DNA of 64,000 nt from Alligator mississippiensis (GCF_030867095.1 NC_081824.1:237672719-237736718); one strand, 5' to 3'. Shown: positions 22,251 to 32,149, numbered from the stretch's first letter. Numbers and translations are program-made. Notes: generated by a model from the sequence alone, not told the origin.

Positions 22251-23530
22251 TCACCTTGTGGCGTCTGGTCACTGTGTCCTGCGTCATATTCGGTTTGGTA
22301 TTCTTTGCCATGGCTGTGGTCTGATTCCCCTGGCTGGTCAGGATCTTCCCATCTGGATAAAAAATCAGCTACAAAGTTATCCTTGCCTGGACGATGTACT
22401 ACTGTGAATTTGAACGGTTGTAATGCCAGTGCCCAGTGAGTAATTCTGGCATTCGTGCTTCGCTTTCTCGTTAACCACTGCAAGGGAGCATGGTCCATTA
22501 CCACTAGAAATTCTTTCCCCATGAGGTAGTATTGGAAGTGCTCTATGGCCCACCATATGGCCAGGCACTCCCTTTCCAGAGTAGCATACCTTGTTTCCAT
22601 GTGGCTAAGCTTCCAGCTCGCAAAGGCAATTGGGTGTTCACCTTCCTTTCCTTTCTGCAATAACACTGCCCCCAATGCCCGTCCCGACGCATCCGTCTGT
22701 AAGATAAAAGGGGCATTAAAATTCGGTGTGTGCATCATGACGTCTTGATGCATTGCCTCCTTTAAATTGTGGAAGCTTTCTCTCATCCCTTGGGTCCACT
22801 TTAGATTTGCTGAGGGGGCTCCAGCCAACGTGTCCGTGAGGGGTGCCACCATACTTGCAAAATGCAGTATAAACCAGCAGTAGTAATTAATGAGTCCCAA
22901 AAAGGAACGTAGTTGCCTGTGTGTCCGGGGCTCCGGAAACTGCCTTACGGCCTTGATCTTGTTGGATAGGGGTCGTATTGTTCCTTGTCTGACCCAAAAC
23001 CCTAAGTAGGCCGTTTCCCCTTCTGCCAGTTTGCACTTCTTGGGGTTGGCAGTTAGTCCTGCTGTTTGGAGCTCTTCCAGGATGGCACTCAGCGCCCTTA
23101 GGTGTTGTTCCCAACCAGAGGTGGATATGATAATATCGTCTATATAAGCCACTGCATATGCTGCATGCGGCACCAGCAACGTATCCATTAACCTCTGGAA
23201 GATGGTGGCCGCTCCGTTGAGTCCAAAGAGCATTCTCATGAATTCAAATAGGCCCCAAGGGGTTCTGAACGCGGTCTTGGCACAGTCTGTGTGGCGCAAG
23301 GGAATTTGCCAATATCCCTTAGCTAGGTCGAGGGTTGATATGTATCGTGCCTCCCCGATTTTCTCGATGAGGTGGTTTACATATGGCATCGGGAAGGCGT
23401 CGAAAGTTGTTAGGGCATTCAACTTTCTAAAGTCTATGCATAAGCTTAGCGATCCATCTGGCTTTGCCACCGGTACGATCGGGCTATGCCATGGACTACG
23501 TGATGGTCGAATAATCCCCTGCTCCTGCAT
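22251..23530 (-). pseudogene. pol: Gmr1-like reverse transcriptase and RNase H (fossil)
   Basis: The long minus-strand frame shows the RT series: 'LSLCIDFRKLNALT', 'STLDLAKGYWQIPL', the catalytic YIDD box, and 'LGFWVRQGTI'. RNase H follows with 'LQTDASGRALGAVLLQ' and 'ATLERECLAIWWAI', ending with 'HRPGKDNFVADFLSR'. This is typical Ty3/gypsy sequence. The frame runs on into the LTR, which is not part of the protein domain. Integrase lies upstream, not downstream. Confidence 0.88.
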
Positions 23531-23701
23531 TCTTGATATTTCTTGCTGTATTTCTTGTTGTCACTGCTGGGGTATTGGTCTCCACCTTTCTCTGACCAAC
23601 GTGCCTGGAGGCGTCCTTATCTCATGCTGGATGTTTGTCACTCTCCCTGGGGTTTCTTGGAACACCCTTTGGAACTTCTCTACTACGGCTAGTAACTCCT
23701 G

Positions 23702-25193
23702 TCATTGCTGGCCGTTCAATTCCTTACTCAAGTGCACACCCTCTTCCTGTGTGGCCCGTCCTAACCCTGGGCAGAGGGGTCCTAAATCCCCCTCCCCTGC
23801 CTTCTCTTGTGCCATCCACCCTTGAGGGGTCTTCCACACCTTCAGCATATTTACATGGTAGACTTGTTGCTCCCAGCAGTGGCCTGGTTTACATACCTTG
23901 TAATCAACTGGTCCTACTTGTCGTATCACCGTAAACGGTCCTTGCCACATCGCCAGTTGCTTGCTTGAGGTGGTAGGTATCGACACCAGAACCTGGTCCC
24001 CGGGTTGGAAGGTGTGAGCTTTCGCCCTCCTATTGTACTGGGTCTCCTGCTGCTCTTGTGCCTTCCTCATGTTATGTCCTGCAATCCGCTGGGTTTTCTG
24101 TATACGATTCTGCAGCTCCTGACGGTATCTCTCTGCAGAGACTCCTAATCCCACTGGTCGTTCCCACTCTTCTCTGACAACTTGTAATAGGCCTCTCGGA
24201 CTGTGACCATACACCAACTGGAACGGTGAGTAGTGAGTTGATTCCTGAGGGGCATCCCGCAAAGCGAATAGCAGAGGTGTCAGAAGGGTGTCCCACTGTC
24301 GGGGATCTTCCTGTGAACAGCGTCTGAGTAGCCGTTTAATAGTGCCATTCAGTCTCTCCACCAGGCCGTTCGTTTGGGGATGATAAACTGACGTTCTTAA
24401 CTGTGTGATGCCCAGGGTCTTACAAAGGGCCTTCATCACCCCCAACATAAAATTTATCCCTTGATCGGTAAGTATTTCTTGTGGGATGCCCACCTGTGCT
24501 ATCCACTTGAGTAGCTCCTCAGCCACTCTTGGGGCTGTAATGGACCTCAGTGGGACAGCTTCTGGGAATCGGGTGGCATAATCCACCAAAACCAGGATGT
24601 ATTGGTACCCATTGTGTGATTTTGGGAGAGGACCCACTATATCCAATGCGACTCTGGAAAATGAAGTCTCAATTATCGGCATCGGCCTTAAGGGCGCTCT
24701 AGGTGGCCCCCCACTCTTGGGCTCTCTGGCACTCCGGGCACGCTGCCCCCCACCGTTCCACATCCTCATGCAGGTGTGGCCAGAAGAACTCCTGGGTTAA
24801 TCTAACCCGGGTTTTGGTGCGTCCCAGGTGACCCCCCATCGGGGAAGCATGGGCCAGTTTCCATATGAGGTACCACAGGGGAGACGGGACCACCAGCTGC
24901 CTCCCTTCCAACGCACCTCCCTCCTCCCATTGCACCTGATACAGTAAACCGCCCATTACCTCGAAGCCTTCCTGCCTCCGGGATGTTCCCTCTCCGGGGT
25001 CACTGATCCTCAGCAACTGGAGCTCCCTGTCCTCCTGTTGAACCTGTCGAAACTGCACTGCACTCACCAGGGACTCCAGGTTATTGCCATCCCCGACCTT
25101 CCGATTGGAGGGTTCGGAGTTCTCGGCCGCCCATCCTTCTCCCTGCTTAATCCGTTTCCTCTCCTCTTCAGTTGCTCGCACTCTCTCTAACAC
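23702..25193 (-). pseudogene. pol: Gmr1-like integrase (fossil)
   Basis: The minus strand encodes first an HHCC zinc-binding region (24,699-25,193: 'HASPMGGHLGRTK' then 'CPECQRAQ'). The catalytic core follows (23,702-24,769) with 'DIVGPLPKSHNGYQ', 'ILTDQGINF' and 'HPQTNGLVERLNGTIK'. Downstream is a GPF/Y-type module ('WQGPFTVIRQVG'). It lies between protease and RT in reading order. Confidence 0.88.
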
Positions 25194-25214
25194 AGTGTAG
25201 AATGGTTCCCATTC

Positions 25215-26357
25215 TTATCCTAAAATCATTTCACATGCTAATGATGGGGCCAGTCCCACCCGCAGCGCACCATGGAATTCCATTACCCTGATGGGCACAT
25301 AACAGCAGCGAAATTGCATTTCTCCGCCTAAAATACAAGTCATGTTGATGGTACCAGCCTCCTTCCTCCTGATCGGTGGGGCGAGATCTGCCTGGGGCAA
25401 GGACTGGGAACACCCTGTATCTAGCACTGCCCTCACCGCCTTGCCGTCTATCCAGGCTGTGACCATTGGGCGCTTCCACCCTTCTTCAGGGCTCGTGAAC
25501 CCAACACTACAGTCCATGGGTTCGCCCTTTTCTGTTTCCCTGCCCTTCTCCCGCATTGGCAGATATCCCATAGGACCGCGGCTCAGCTCACTTAGCCCCA
25601 CCCCACAGTCCCAGGAGATGTGTCCAGTTCTTCCGCAGCGATAACATACCACCCCCTTCAGGGTTCCCTTTTTCGGTGCGGTCCTGCATTCCCCTTCACT
25701 CATCGGATTCTCCCTTGAGACCCGGAGGCGTCGTCCACTTCCTCTTTCTTTCTCCGAGTTAGAGAAAGCCTCTGCCAAGCGCAAGGCCTCCTCACTGGAC
25801 TGTGGCTCGTGCCTCTGCACCCACCTCTGAGTGTCCTCTTCTAAATCCAGGAGGAACTGTTCTAGTAATATTTGATCTAACACCCCTTCACGATTTAACT
25901 TTCCTGCCGGCAGCCACTTCTGTAGGGAATCCCGTAAGGCTTGCAGTAAGCCACAGGGGCGCCTACTTTCTCTTGGCTTGCGAGCCTGGAACGCTTGCCG
26001 GTAGCTCTCGGGAGCGATCTCCAGCCGATAAAGAATCACGGCTTTGACGGCCTCGTAATCTTGGGCCTCCTCCCTGGACAGTGCCCTGTACATGGCTTGG
26101 GCTTTATCGATCACCAGTGCCCCTAGCTGGTGTCCCCACTGGCCCCGATCCAGCCCCGTCTGGATGGCCGTCCTTTCAAAGGCCTCTATGTAGGCTTCCG
26201 GATCGTCATCCTTTGTCATGCAGGGCATCCTGAATAGGGCATTACGCTGCATCCATTCTTGTTGATGAGCCCCCTGCAGTTGTACCTCCAACACCTGCCT
26301 GATAGTCTGGATGGCTTGCATCAGCAATTCGGCATGTGCTACCACCAATGGTTGCAT
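25215..26357 (-). pseudogene. gag: Gmr1-like gag with SCAN-like capsid, zinc knuckle and protease (fossil)
   Basis: A 380-codon minus-strand frame. Residues about 116-203 read like a SCAN domain: 'ESYRQAFQARKP', 'LQALRDSLQKWL', 'ILLEQFLLDLEEDTQRWV', 'SSEEALRLAE'. Residues 238-251 are the CCHC knuckle CYRCGRTGHISWDC. The protease motif VLDTGCSQS is at about residue 311-319. It is known that the SCAN domain of vertebrate zinc-finger proteins arose from a Gmr1-like gag, which agrees with the pol order of this element. Confidence 0.85.
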
Positions 26358-26408
26358 CTTGCTTCAATCCCGGGTGGGGACCCTGCCCCGTTAGTGCCGA
26401 AGCAAAAA

Positions 26409-26426
26409 TTCCCAGCCAATGCACCA
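26409..26426 (-). other. Primer-binding site of the Gmr1-like element, glycine-tRNA (GCC) type
   Basis: In minus-strand sense TGGTGCATTGGCTGGGAA starts one base after the 5' LTR. From memory of vertebrate tRNA-Gly(GCC), the complement of its 3' end differs at one of 18 positions. Confidence 0.7.
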
Positions 26427-26427
26427 C

Positions 26428-27476
26428 TGTGATGACAGACGTCTCGAGTCCGGTATCACCCGCCTTCTAGGTAGCCCCTCCCCTCATCCCGCCTGCCATG
26501 ACTTTGCTGTTATGTTTGATTTGTGAGAGGGTTTCAGTGGAGTTCTTTAGTTGAGGGGTTCCCCGGTGTGGGTGTACTCACGGTTGATGCTTCTGTTGTT
26601 CCACGGGGCTCCGCCACCCCTACACCCCATCCACTGGCCAACTGATCACGTGCTGGTGGTATGGTGGCCTGCAGTGCACTGCAGGCCTGCCGTTGGTTTC
26701 CTCCGACTGTGGGGACCCAGGCCTAGCGATATCACTGGGTCAGCCTGTTTTCTACTCTCGCTGGCTCCTCAGCTAGCTCTGGCAGTCCTTCTTCCTCTCC
26801 TTTTCCTCTAGAAATAATATTCTGCCTGGGCTGGGAGACCTCCCATCCTGGTGTCTGGGACCCCGCAATCGCTCAGGATGGCTCCGCCCAAACCTGTCCC
26901 TATTTCCCTTAAGGCACCTGCTCCTCCGTGCAGAGAGTCTCGTTGCTCCCCCTGATTCCCTCCTCCCGAGAGGGATCCTGGAGCTTCTCCACTCCCTACC
27001 TGGGGTAGGACCGGGAGCTTCCTGCCCCCTGCCTCTGATAGAGGCTTCGAGCCTCCTCCTGCCTCTGTCAGGGGCTCCAAACCTTGCCTCAGCTTCAGCG
27101 TGGGTCCGGCGCAGCCTTGCTGGTGCCTTTCCCAAGGGGGAGCTGCAGCACACCGGCCGTGCTGCCCGCCTTCTCCTTCTCTCTCTCGCTCCCCCTGCCC
27201 GTGGGTGCTGCTGGGGCTTTTGAACTCGGCTGCGGCGGCCGCCGCAATTGGCTCAGCTGTTTCCCTCACCGGAAACAGCTGCTTAAATAACCGGCGTAAT
27301 GCCGGCTCGCGTGGCTGTAATTGCGGCTGCAGCTGCTGCCGCGGTCTCGGCTCCGACGCCACCGTCTCTCCCAGAGGTAAGTACCCCCGCCTGGGGCTCT
27401 GTCTCAGGGTTGTCTCTGCCCCGCAACCCTTCCTGCCCTTAGCCTGTGCCCATGATGGCGGCACACTGCCATCACA
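26428..27476 (-). repeat. 5' LTR of the Gmr1-like element
   Basis: Upstream LTR in minus-strand sense, 1,049 bp. It shares the palindrome CCGGCGTAATGCCGG (27,291-27,305) beside a TATTTAA box with its partner. The flanking GCAAT at 27,477-27,481 matches 21,181-21,185. Confidence 0.88.
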
Positions 27477-27481
27477 GCAAT

Positions 27482-29267
27482 ATACAGGGAAGTTGTTGAA
27501 CCCCTGTGGTAGGTGTGTGAAAGTATACTGTTGGTTGTTAAAAGAAAAGGTGAACTTATATCAACAACTTTCTGCAAGCAGTATTGCAAAGAATGCATTC
27601 ACAAGATCCAGGATGGAGAACCATTGGGCACCACTGGAAATTGCAGACATCACCTCTGGATAGTTCACAATGATGGGCACCAAAGATGGAGTGTGTGGAT
27701 TCAACACTCTATAATCTACAGTTAAGTACCATGCTATTTCATCCACTTTCCTCACATGCCAGACCAGTGAATTACAGGTGTTTCGAGTCTCAATGATCAT
27801 GTTCTGCTCTAAGAAAGCATTGATGGTGACTTTTATACTGGACACGGCTTCACTGTGAAACTTATATTATTGCTGGGGTGGAGGGTCAGTGCCTTGACCC
27901 CTTACCTCCTGATCAGTTCTCCCACGGGAGAGCTTCAACCTAGCCCAGACAAATTGGAATTTACTAGCCATCTCAAGTATGTCTCCTTGCCATTCAGGCA
28001 GGAACAACTCTTTGCTTGCTTTAAATCAGCACAGCTGAGATGGGCACTTACCTCTAAAACCTCTGCCTGTTGCAGCCCCAATTTTCCAATTCAAATTTCC
28101 CTATTGGGCAGGTCAATTACCATGCCAAATTTTCATGCCCAGTATTCCTATACCACGCAGTTCTGACAAGCTAAATTTAGACACCCCCCTTTTGGTTTCC
28201 AGTTCGGAATGGCTTCAGGCCAGTGAACCCCACTGAACTTTTGTTCCCATCAAAGCTTTCTAACCTTTTATATGTCATGGGTGTCTAATTTTTAAAGACC
28301 CCATTCTCATTGCTAACCAATGAGAATGGTGAACCTGTGTCCAATAACATGTTCTGGTTATTTTCACACCTCGGTGTTTCTTGTTTGTCCCTGAGAGTCA
28401 CTGGGATCAATGGCTGCTCTCAATCATCAATGTTTAACGGTGCCGTGATCACCTGGGGAGGCCTGAGAAGCACCAAGCTGTCTCAGTGATCAGAAGCTGA
28501 GGCTAAGGAAACACTTTGTGGAGGCCCTACCTTAGCTTTTTCCATTTTACCAGCATTATACCTATCCTTCACAGCCTTTTTCTCATGATGCTCTATAAGC
28601 TTCTTTCACAACTCTCCAGTTGGCAAGCCATCAATATCATGTCCACTCTCATATTGCAACAATTCCTTCCATACAGTGTTCCTTAGGTTAGAAGGATGCT
28701 TCTGCCAATCAAAGCATCTCTTCCCTTCCTGGGAACCATCACAATTCCTCCTCAAGTTGCCTTTGACTCAGGTTCTATTTAACAAAAGACATTTGTGGCT
28801 TATGCCCACTAGTATCATTACCACTCTCAGGACTGGAATTGCCTCTGCTACTATTCTGCTTATTGGGCTTGGGCTTTCATTTCTGACAGCTTTTCCCTTT
28901 ACCCTGCTTCCCTTCAGAAGCCTTTGCACTAACTGCTGCAATCTTTCCTTTATGGGAAGGATCTCACTCTGATTGATTCATTTCATTTCATGCCCCTTGC
29001 GGGCCCAGCAAGCCAATTCCTCAAGTTCCAGTTCAGCAGCCCCACCTCCCAGGTAGGTTTTTAGATGCCTACGTTAGCCCTTGTACCAATAGTACTTTAA
29101 AGGTTCTCCCATTTAAGTTGGGGTGTACTCTGCCCCTGCCTAGGGGAAAATTGGCTATCAAATACAATAACTTCTTTTGCTCTAAATATGCCCCTGGTCT
29201 TTCTCCCACAAGCTGTTTCTCATCATGAAACATGACGGCTCGTTTATCAGGAAAGAAGAACTGACTG
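27482..29267 (-). pseudogene. gag-pol: Retroviral gag, protease and N-terminal RT (fossil)
   Basis: On the minus strand, 29,069-29,267 and the next 600 bp read as gag. A protease with 'LLDTGSPFSL' follows near 28,330-28,360. Then comes the N-terminal RT with 'TVDYRVLN' and 'WFSILDLVNAFF' (27,561-27,845). The RT is continued across the gypsy insertion at 20,585-21,180. The 5' LTR and leader are missing where the hAT fragment begins. Confidence 0.75.
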
Positions 29268-29900
29268 AGTTTTGGCAAGCTCTCGAGGGCCACATGGGTA
29301 TAGCCCCGCCTCTTGACAGGTCACCAACTTGTGACCAGAAGTCCTGAACTCTAACCCCTAACCTTTGACACAAGAAGTCTCTCTCCTTGCCCCCAAATAC
29401 TCCTTTCAGTAAGGGGTTTTGCCATCTCAGAACCAGAAAAGTACCAAATTATATTCTAAAAATTGAACATCTACAATATTAATTAATTTGATTTCAAAAA
29501 ATATTTTTGTCCTGATATACATGCATTTGTGTAGTATATATAGAAGTAATAGCACAATAGCTTAAAATAAAGTCTTACTCTTGTACATTGTGGGGGACTG
29601 TGGGTATCTGGGTATGTGGGGGAGGGTGAGGATGTGTGTGGGATGTGGGGTGAGGGAGCATGTGCATGTGTGGATATGTGGGGTGTGGGTGGGTATGGGA
29701 TTTGTGGGGGGTCTCTGTACATATGGCAGTGCGAGCAGGGTATGGGTGCATGTGTATGGTGGGGTGTGCATGTGGGTGTGGGACTTGTCCTATGAACATA
29801 CACACACACACCCTGCCCCTCCCTCACTGCACACACACACGCGCACACTCCCGCTTCTGGCCCTGAGTTACCGGTGCAGGCCTCATGCTCTCACAGTCCA
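29268..29900 (+). mobile_element. hAT-type DNA transposon fragment, same family as 56,196-58,544
   Basis: TTTTGGCAAGCT through TTTTTGTCCTGAT (29,268-29,520) matches 56,240-56,495 in the same order. It covers the stretches 'cttgacaggt', 'gaccagaagtcc' and 'actcctttc/gg'. It lacks the terminal 40-50 bp present in the better copy. A GT-rich stretch follows. Confidence 0.65.
29577..29860. repeat. GT/TGGGG-rich minisatellite-like stretch
   Basis: Irregular repeats of TGTGGG and TATGGG on the plus strand are followed by CA-rich sequence (ACACACACAC near 29,800 and 29,830). The shorter relative at 56,530-56,565 shows it grew inside the transposon. Open frames on both strands here are compositional. 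Confidence 0.7.
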
Positions 29901-30160
29901 GCAATGCAGCTAGGGGCCATGTTGTGCTGGAGGCTAACAAATGGGCAGGAAAACAGTGAAAGCACCTCCTTGACTCTAAGCAGTGCCATCAGAGCACTAG
30001 GCTCCACAGAAGAAAGCTGAGTCTTCTGCCTATTAGCAGCCCCAGACATGTCAACGTAATCACTATTGGAACTGAGTCCACACACACTGTCACCATCGCT
30101 ATCATCCTCCTCTATTTTACAGCCTGCTTTCCTCAGGGTAAAAAAAAGGCAAAAAAAAAA
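29885..30160 (-). other. Unidentified serine/acid-rich reading frame, possible exon remnant
   Basis: On the minus strand, a long pyrimidine tract ending CCTGAG precedes an open frame that runs about 85 codons to a stop near 29,890. It includes 'KIEEDDSDGDSVCGLSSNSD' followed by 'YVDMS'. The composition looks more like protein than the neighbouring shadows, and YxxM resembles SH2-ligand motifs of kinase-insert regions. I cannot name a gene and see no partner exons. It may be chance or a relic. Confidence 0.2.
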
Positions 30161-30830
30161 AAAGGAAGTAAGAAAACAGAAAGCTGACATTTTCACATAA
30201 TAGCTGGGGTCTGAGGTTTCAGAGATGAATAATCAAACAATGACAGTTAAAAATATTATAAGTGGTAATTATGGTTTATCAAAGAATTCACATAGAATGT
30301 GTCTTTTAAACCAATAAAAAATAGTTACCTTTTCATTTAATTGTTTTCCAGTTTCCTCAATAAATGCCATTAACCAAAAGCTCTTATTTCACATGTTTTG
30401 ACTAGGATAAGTTTCAACTGACAGGAATCCATACGTTTTTGTTTCCCTGACATTCATTTCTAAAAAAGAAAAGGGGGAACAAAAAGAGGAAAGATGAGAA
30501 TTTATTTTTTTTAGTGTTTTGATCTCATTTAAGCTGTTAAAGATGGGCAAAAATATTTTGAACTGTTTCTCGACAAAAATAAAAGAATCATGAACATCAG
30601 AAATGAAGGAAAAATAATCGCACTTTTTCACCATTTCTCAGAAGTTTCAGGTGTTGTATTCTGTATGAATAAATAAACTGTATAAATAAGCTGTATGAAT
30701 AAATAAACTGTATGAATAAAAAAACCCCAAAAGTCAGTTAAGACTCCTTGAGAATGACTTGGGTTTTGCATATAATGCATAAATTAGCTTCCTCAAAAAT
30801 TATCATACAATTTGGAATCAGAACTCACGG
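30161..30830. other. AT-rich spacer with a small tandem repeat
   Basis: No gene seen. At about 30,656-30,722 a unit TGTATGAATAAATAAAC is repeated about four times with small changes. The rest is AT-rich with stops in every frame. Confidence 0.55.
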
Positions 30831-30935
30831 TACAGTGATATCCTTTATTAGACCAACTAGATTTTTACAAAAAAAAGTCTTTAATTGCAAGCTTTCGGGG
30901 GCACAAGCACCCTTCTTCAGGCATAGGAGAAAAGA
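30831..30935 (-). repeat. Interspersed repeat with hairpin and GAAAGCTT core
   Basis: Inverted, it reads CTGAAGAAGGGTGCTTGTGC then CCCCGAAAGCTTGC, then a T/A-rich stretch, TAGTTGGTCTAATAAAGGAT and ATCACTG. This is the best-ordered copy of the family also seen at 2,430 and 31,495. Confidence 0.55.
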
Positions 30936-31494
30936 TTGCAAAAGTTCTCCTAGGCAGAAATGAAAGTTCATATGTCTTTTCTGTTTTAAGGAAAGTTTTT
31001 CATGTCCCAGGTCAAATTAGCCAGATCAGCTCCAAATCCTCTGAATCCTTCAAGAATCATATGTGGCCCTTGGGTGGAGGGCAAGTATCCAAGACTTGTC
31101 AGCCTGGGGCTTCAGATTCTTCCAAATCCTTTGGCAGGCATCCCACGTGCAGGCCCAAAGGCTTGGGGTTCGGATGCCCCCAGGTTTTGCTTGCCCTCAG
31201 TCGTACTGCTGCAGGAGCAAGCTAGGGAGAAATCTCCCATTTCCATAAAGTCGGCACATAGCCATGATCCTCTCACTGGAAGCTGGTCAGTGGGAACCTA
31301 ACTAACTGTGAGGATCTTGTAGGGAGTCCTGTTTGCAAGCAGGCAAGGGTGCAACCCTCCACTACACAGTGCCATTTTAATTGTATTACCTCAGTCAGGG
31401 TATTTTCCTTGCCAGGTTCATATTTCATAGGGAGTTAAAGGTGTGGTAAAATCTTTACTGTTCCTTCCATCCAGGAAGAGCACACACCAACTGC

Positions 31495-31610
31495 AGATGC
31501 CGCCTCAGCCTGACAAAGGGTGTTTTTACCCGAAAGCTTGCTAAGAAGAATTTTTCCAGCTATCTGAGTTGGTCTAATAAAAGAAAGACCTTGGTCTGCC
31601 CGTGTCCTCA
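31495..31610 (+). repeat. Interspersed repeat with hairpin and GAAAGCTT core
   Basis: CTGACAAAGGGTGTTTTTAC continues into CCGAAAGCTTGC, with GGGT pairing to ACCC just before GAAA. It is followed by GAGTTGGTCTAATAAAAG. It sits about 350 bp upstream of the GC-rich BUB1 promoter. Confidence 0.55.
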
Positions 31611-31849
31611 GACCAACCCCTGTTTGGAACAGTTCATTTTAGACGCAGCCTGGGCTCAGAGAAAAGTTGGAATAGTCCGTTTACCTCGACCTTGCTTGGT
31701 GGCAAACAGGACGTGGTCGTGTTTCCTTCAGGTTCTGGTGTTTCATATTTCAGAGACGGGTAAAAGGATGGCATGCTCTTCTGGGCAGGCACTGCTTATT
31801 TACTATTACTGACTGAGCATCCTACATGGGTTGAAATGACCGCGCAATA

Positions 31850-32149
31850 CGGTATACCGGACAACACTGCTAGGCAGCGGTGCAGCGCGGCGCATCCCCC
31901 ACGATTCTCGGCCCAGTACAAGCAGCGCCCCGCCCACCCCCGGAGCCGGGGAGCCCGAAGCCACGCCCCCTGGACAGCAACCAGCTCCACCCCCACAACG
32001 CGAGGCTCGCCACGTGATTGGCTGACTGAGGAGGCTGCGGCCCAATCCCGCGGTGGCTTGCGCCCGCTTTGCGCCTGCGCAGGAGGTTTAAATCCGCGGC
32101 GGCCCGTTGGTTCCGGACTGGTCGGGGTGGGGGTGCGGTTGCTGCTGAC
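31850..32149 (+). promoter_or_regulatory. BUB1: BUB1 promoter, GC-rich, with two CCAAT boxes
   Basis: CpG density rises sharply from about 31,850 and stays high to about 32,460. An inverted CCAAT (ATTGG, 32,017-32,021) adjoins a CACGTG E-box (32,011-32,016), a forward CCAAT lies at 32,042-32,046, and TTTAAA at 32,087-32,092. There is no TATA box at a useful distance. Mitotic genes are commonly driven by paired NF-Y sites plus a downstream CHR element bound by DREAM/MuvB. The TTTAAA is a CHR-like candidate only, since the best-known cores are TTTGAA and TTCGAA. The transcription start is not visible but should lie between about 32,060 and 32,149. Confidence 0.65.

Larger units (their letters stand above)
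21186..27476 (-). mobile_element. Ty3/gypsy element of Gmr1-like type (integrase before RT), nearly whole fossil
   Basis: Two LTRs of 1,049 bp (21,186-22,234 and 26,428-27,476), starting TGTGATGA and ending TCACA, flank 4.2 kb. Target duplication GCAAT lies at 21,181-21,185 and 27,477-27,481. On the minus strand the parts run primer site, gag with zinc knuckle, protease, integrase, then RT and RNase H, then purine tract. Known gypsy elements place integrase last. The copia-like order found here is that of the Gmr1-like group described from deuterostomes. The coding parts are long and recognisable but lie in separate frames, with a handful of breaks. LTR divergence of about 5-6% suggests an age similar to the element at 17,152. 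Confidence 0.9.
9766..29267 (-). mobile_element. Endogenous retrovirus fossil, gag to env, split by later insertions
   Basis: Read on the minus strand, retroviral parts occur in proviral order. They are gag (about 28,400-29,267), protease with a DTG motif (about 28,190-28,400), reverse transcriptase (27,482-28,190, continuing at 20,585-21,180 with a YVDD box), RNase H (16,382-16,720), integrase (15,073-16,144), and an env-like region (13,486-14,183 and 9,766-11,001). The interruptions are later transposons with their own target duplications. Neither LTR was found: the gag side ends at a hAT fragment and the env side at a pogo-like fragment. The provirus is clearly broken many times and is older than everything inserted in it. 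The RT resembles class I/epsilon-type viruses, but the class is not settled. Confidence 0.8.

Noticed and set aside
23202-23934. Plus-strand frames opposite the Gmr1-like pol
   Set aside because: Shadows of the minus-strand RT and integrase coding sequence, which carry the family motifs.
26409-26426. tRNA gene fragment
   Set aside because: Only the 3' 18 bases match, next to an LTR. This is a primer-binding site, as is 17,934-17,951.
29483-29848. Histidine/threonine/proline-rich frames in the GT/CA-rich stretch
   Set aside because: Microsatellite-like DNA yields repetitive frames on both strands; no gene.
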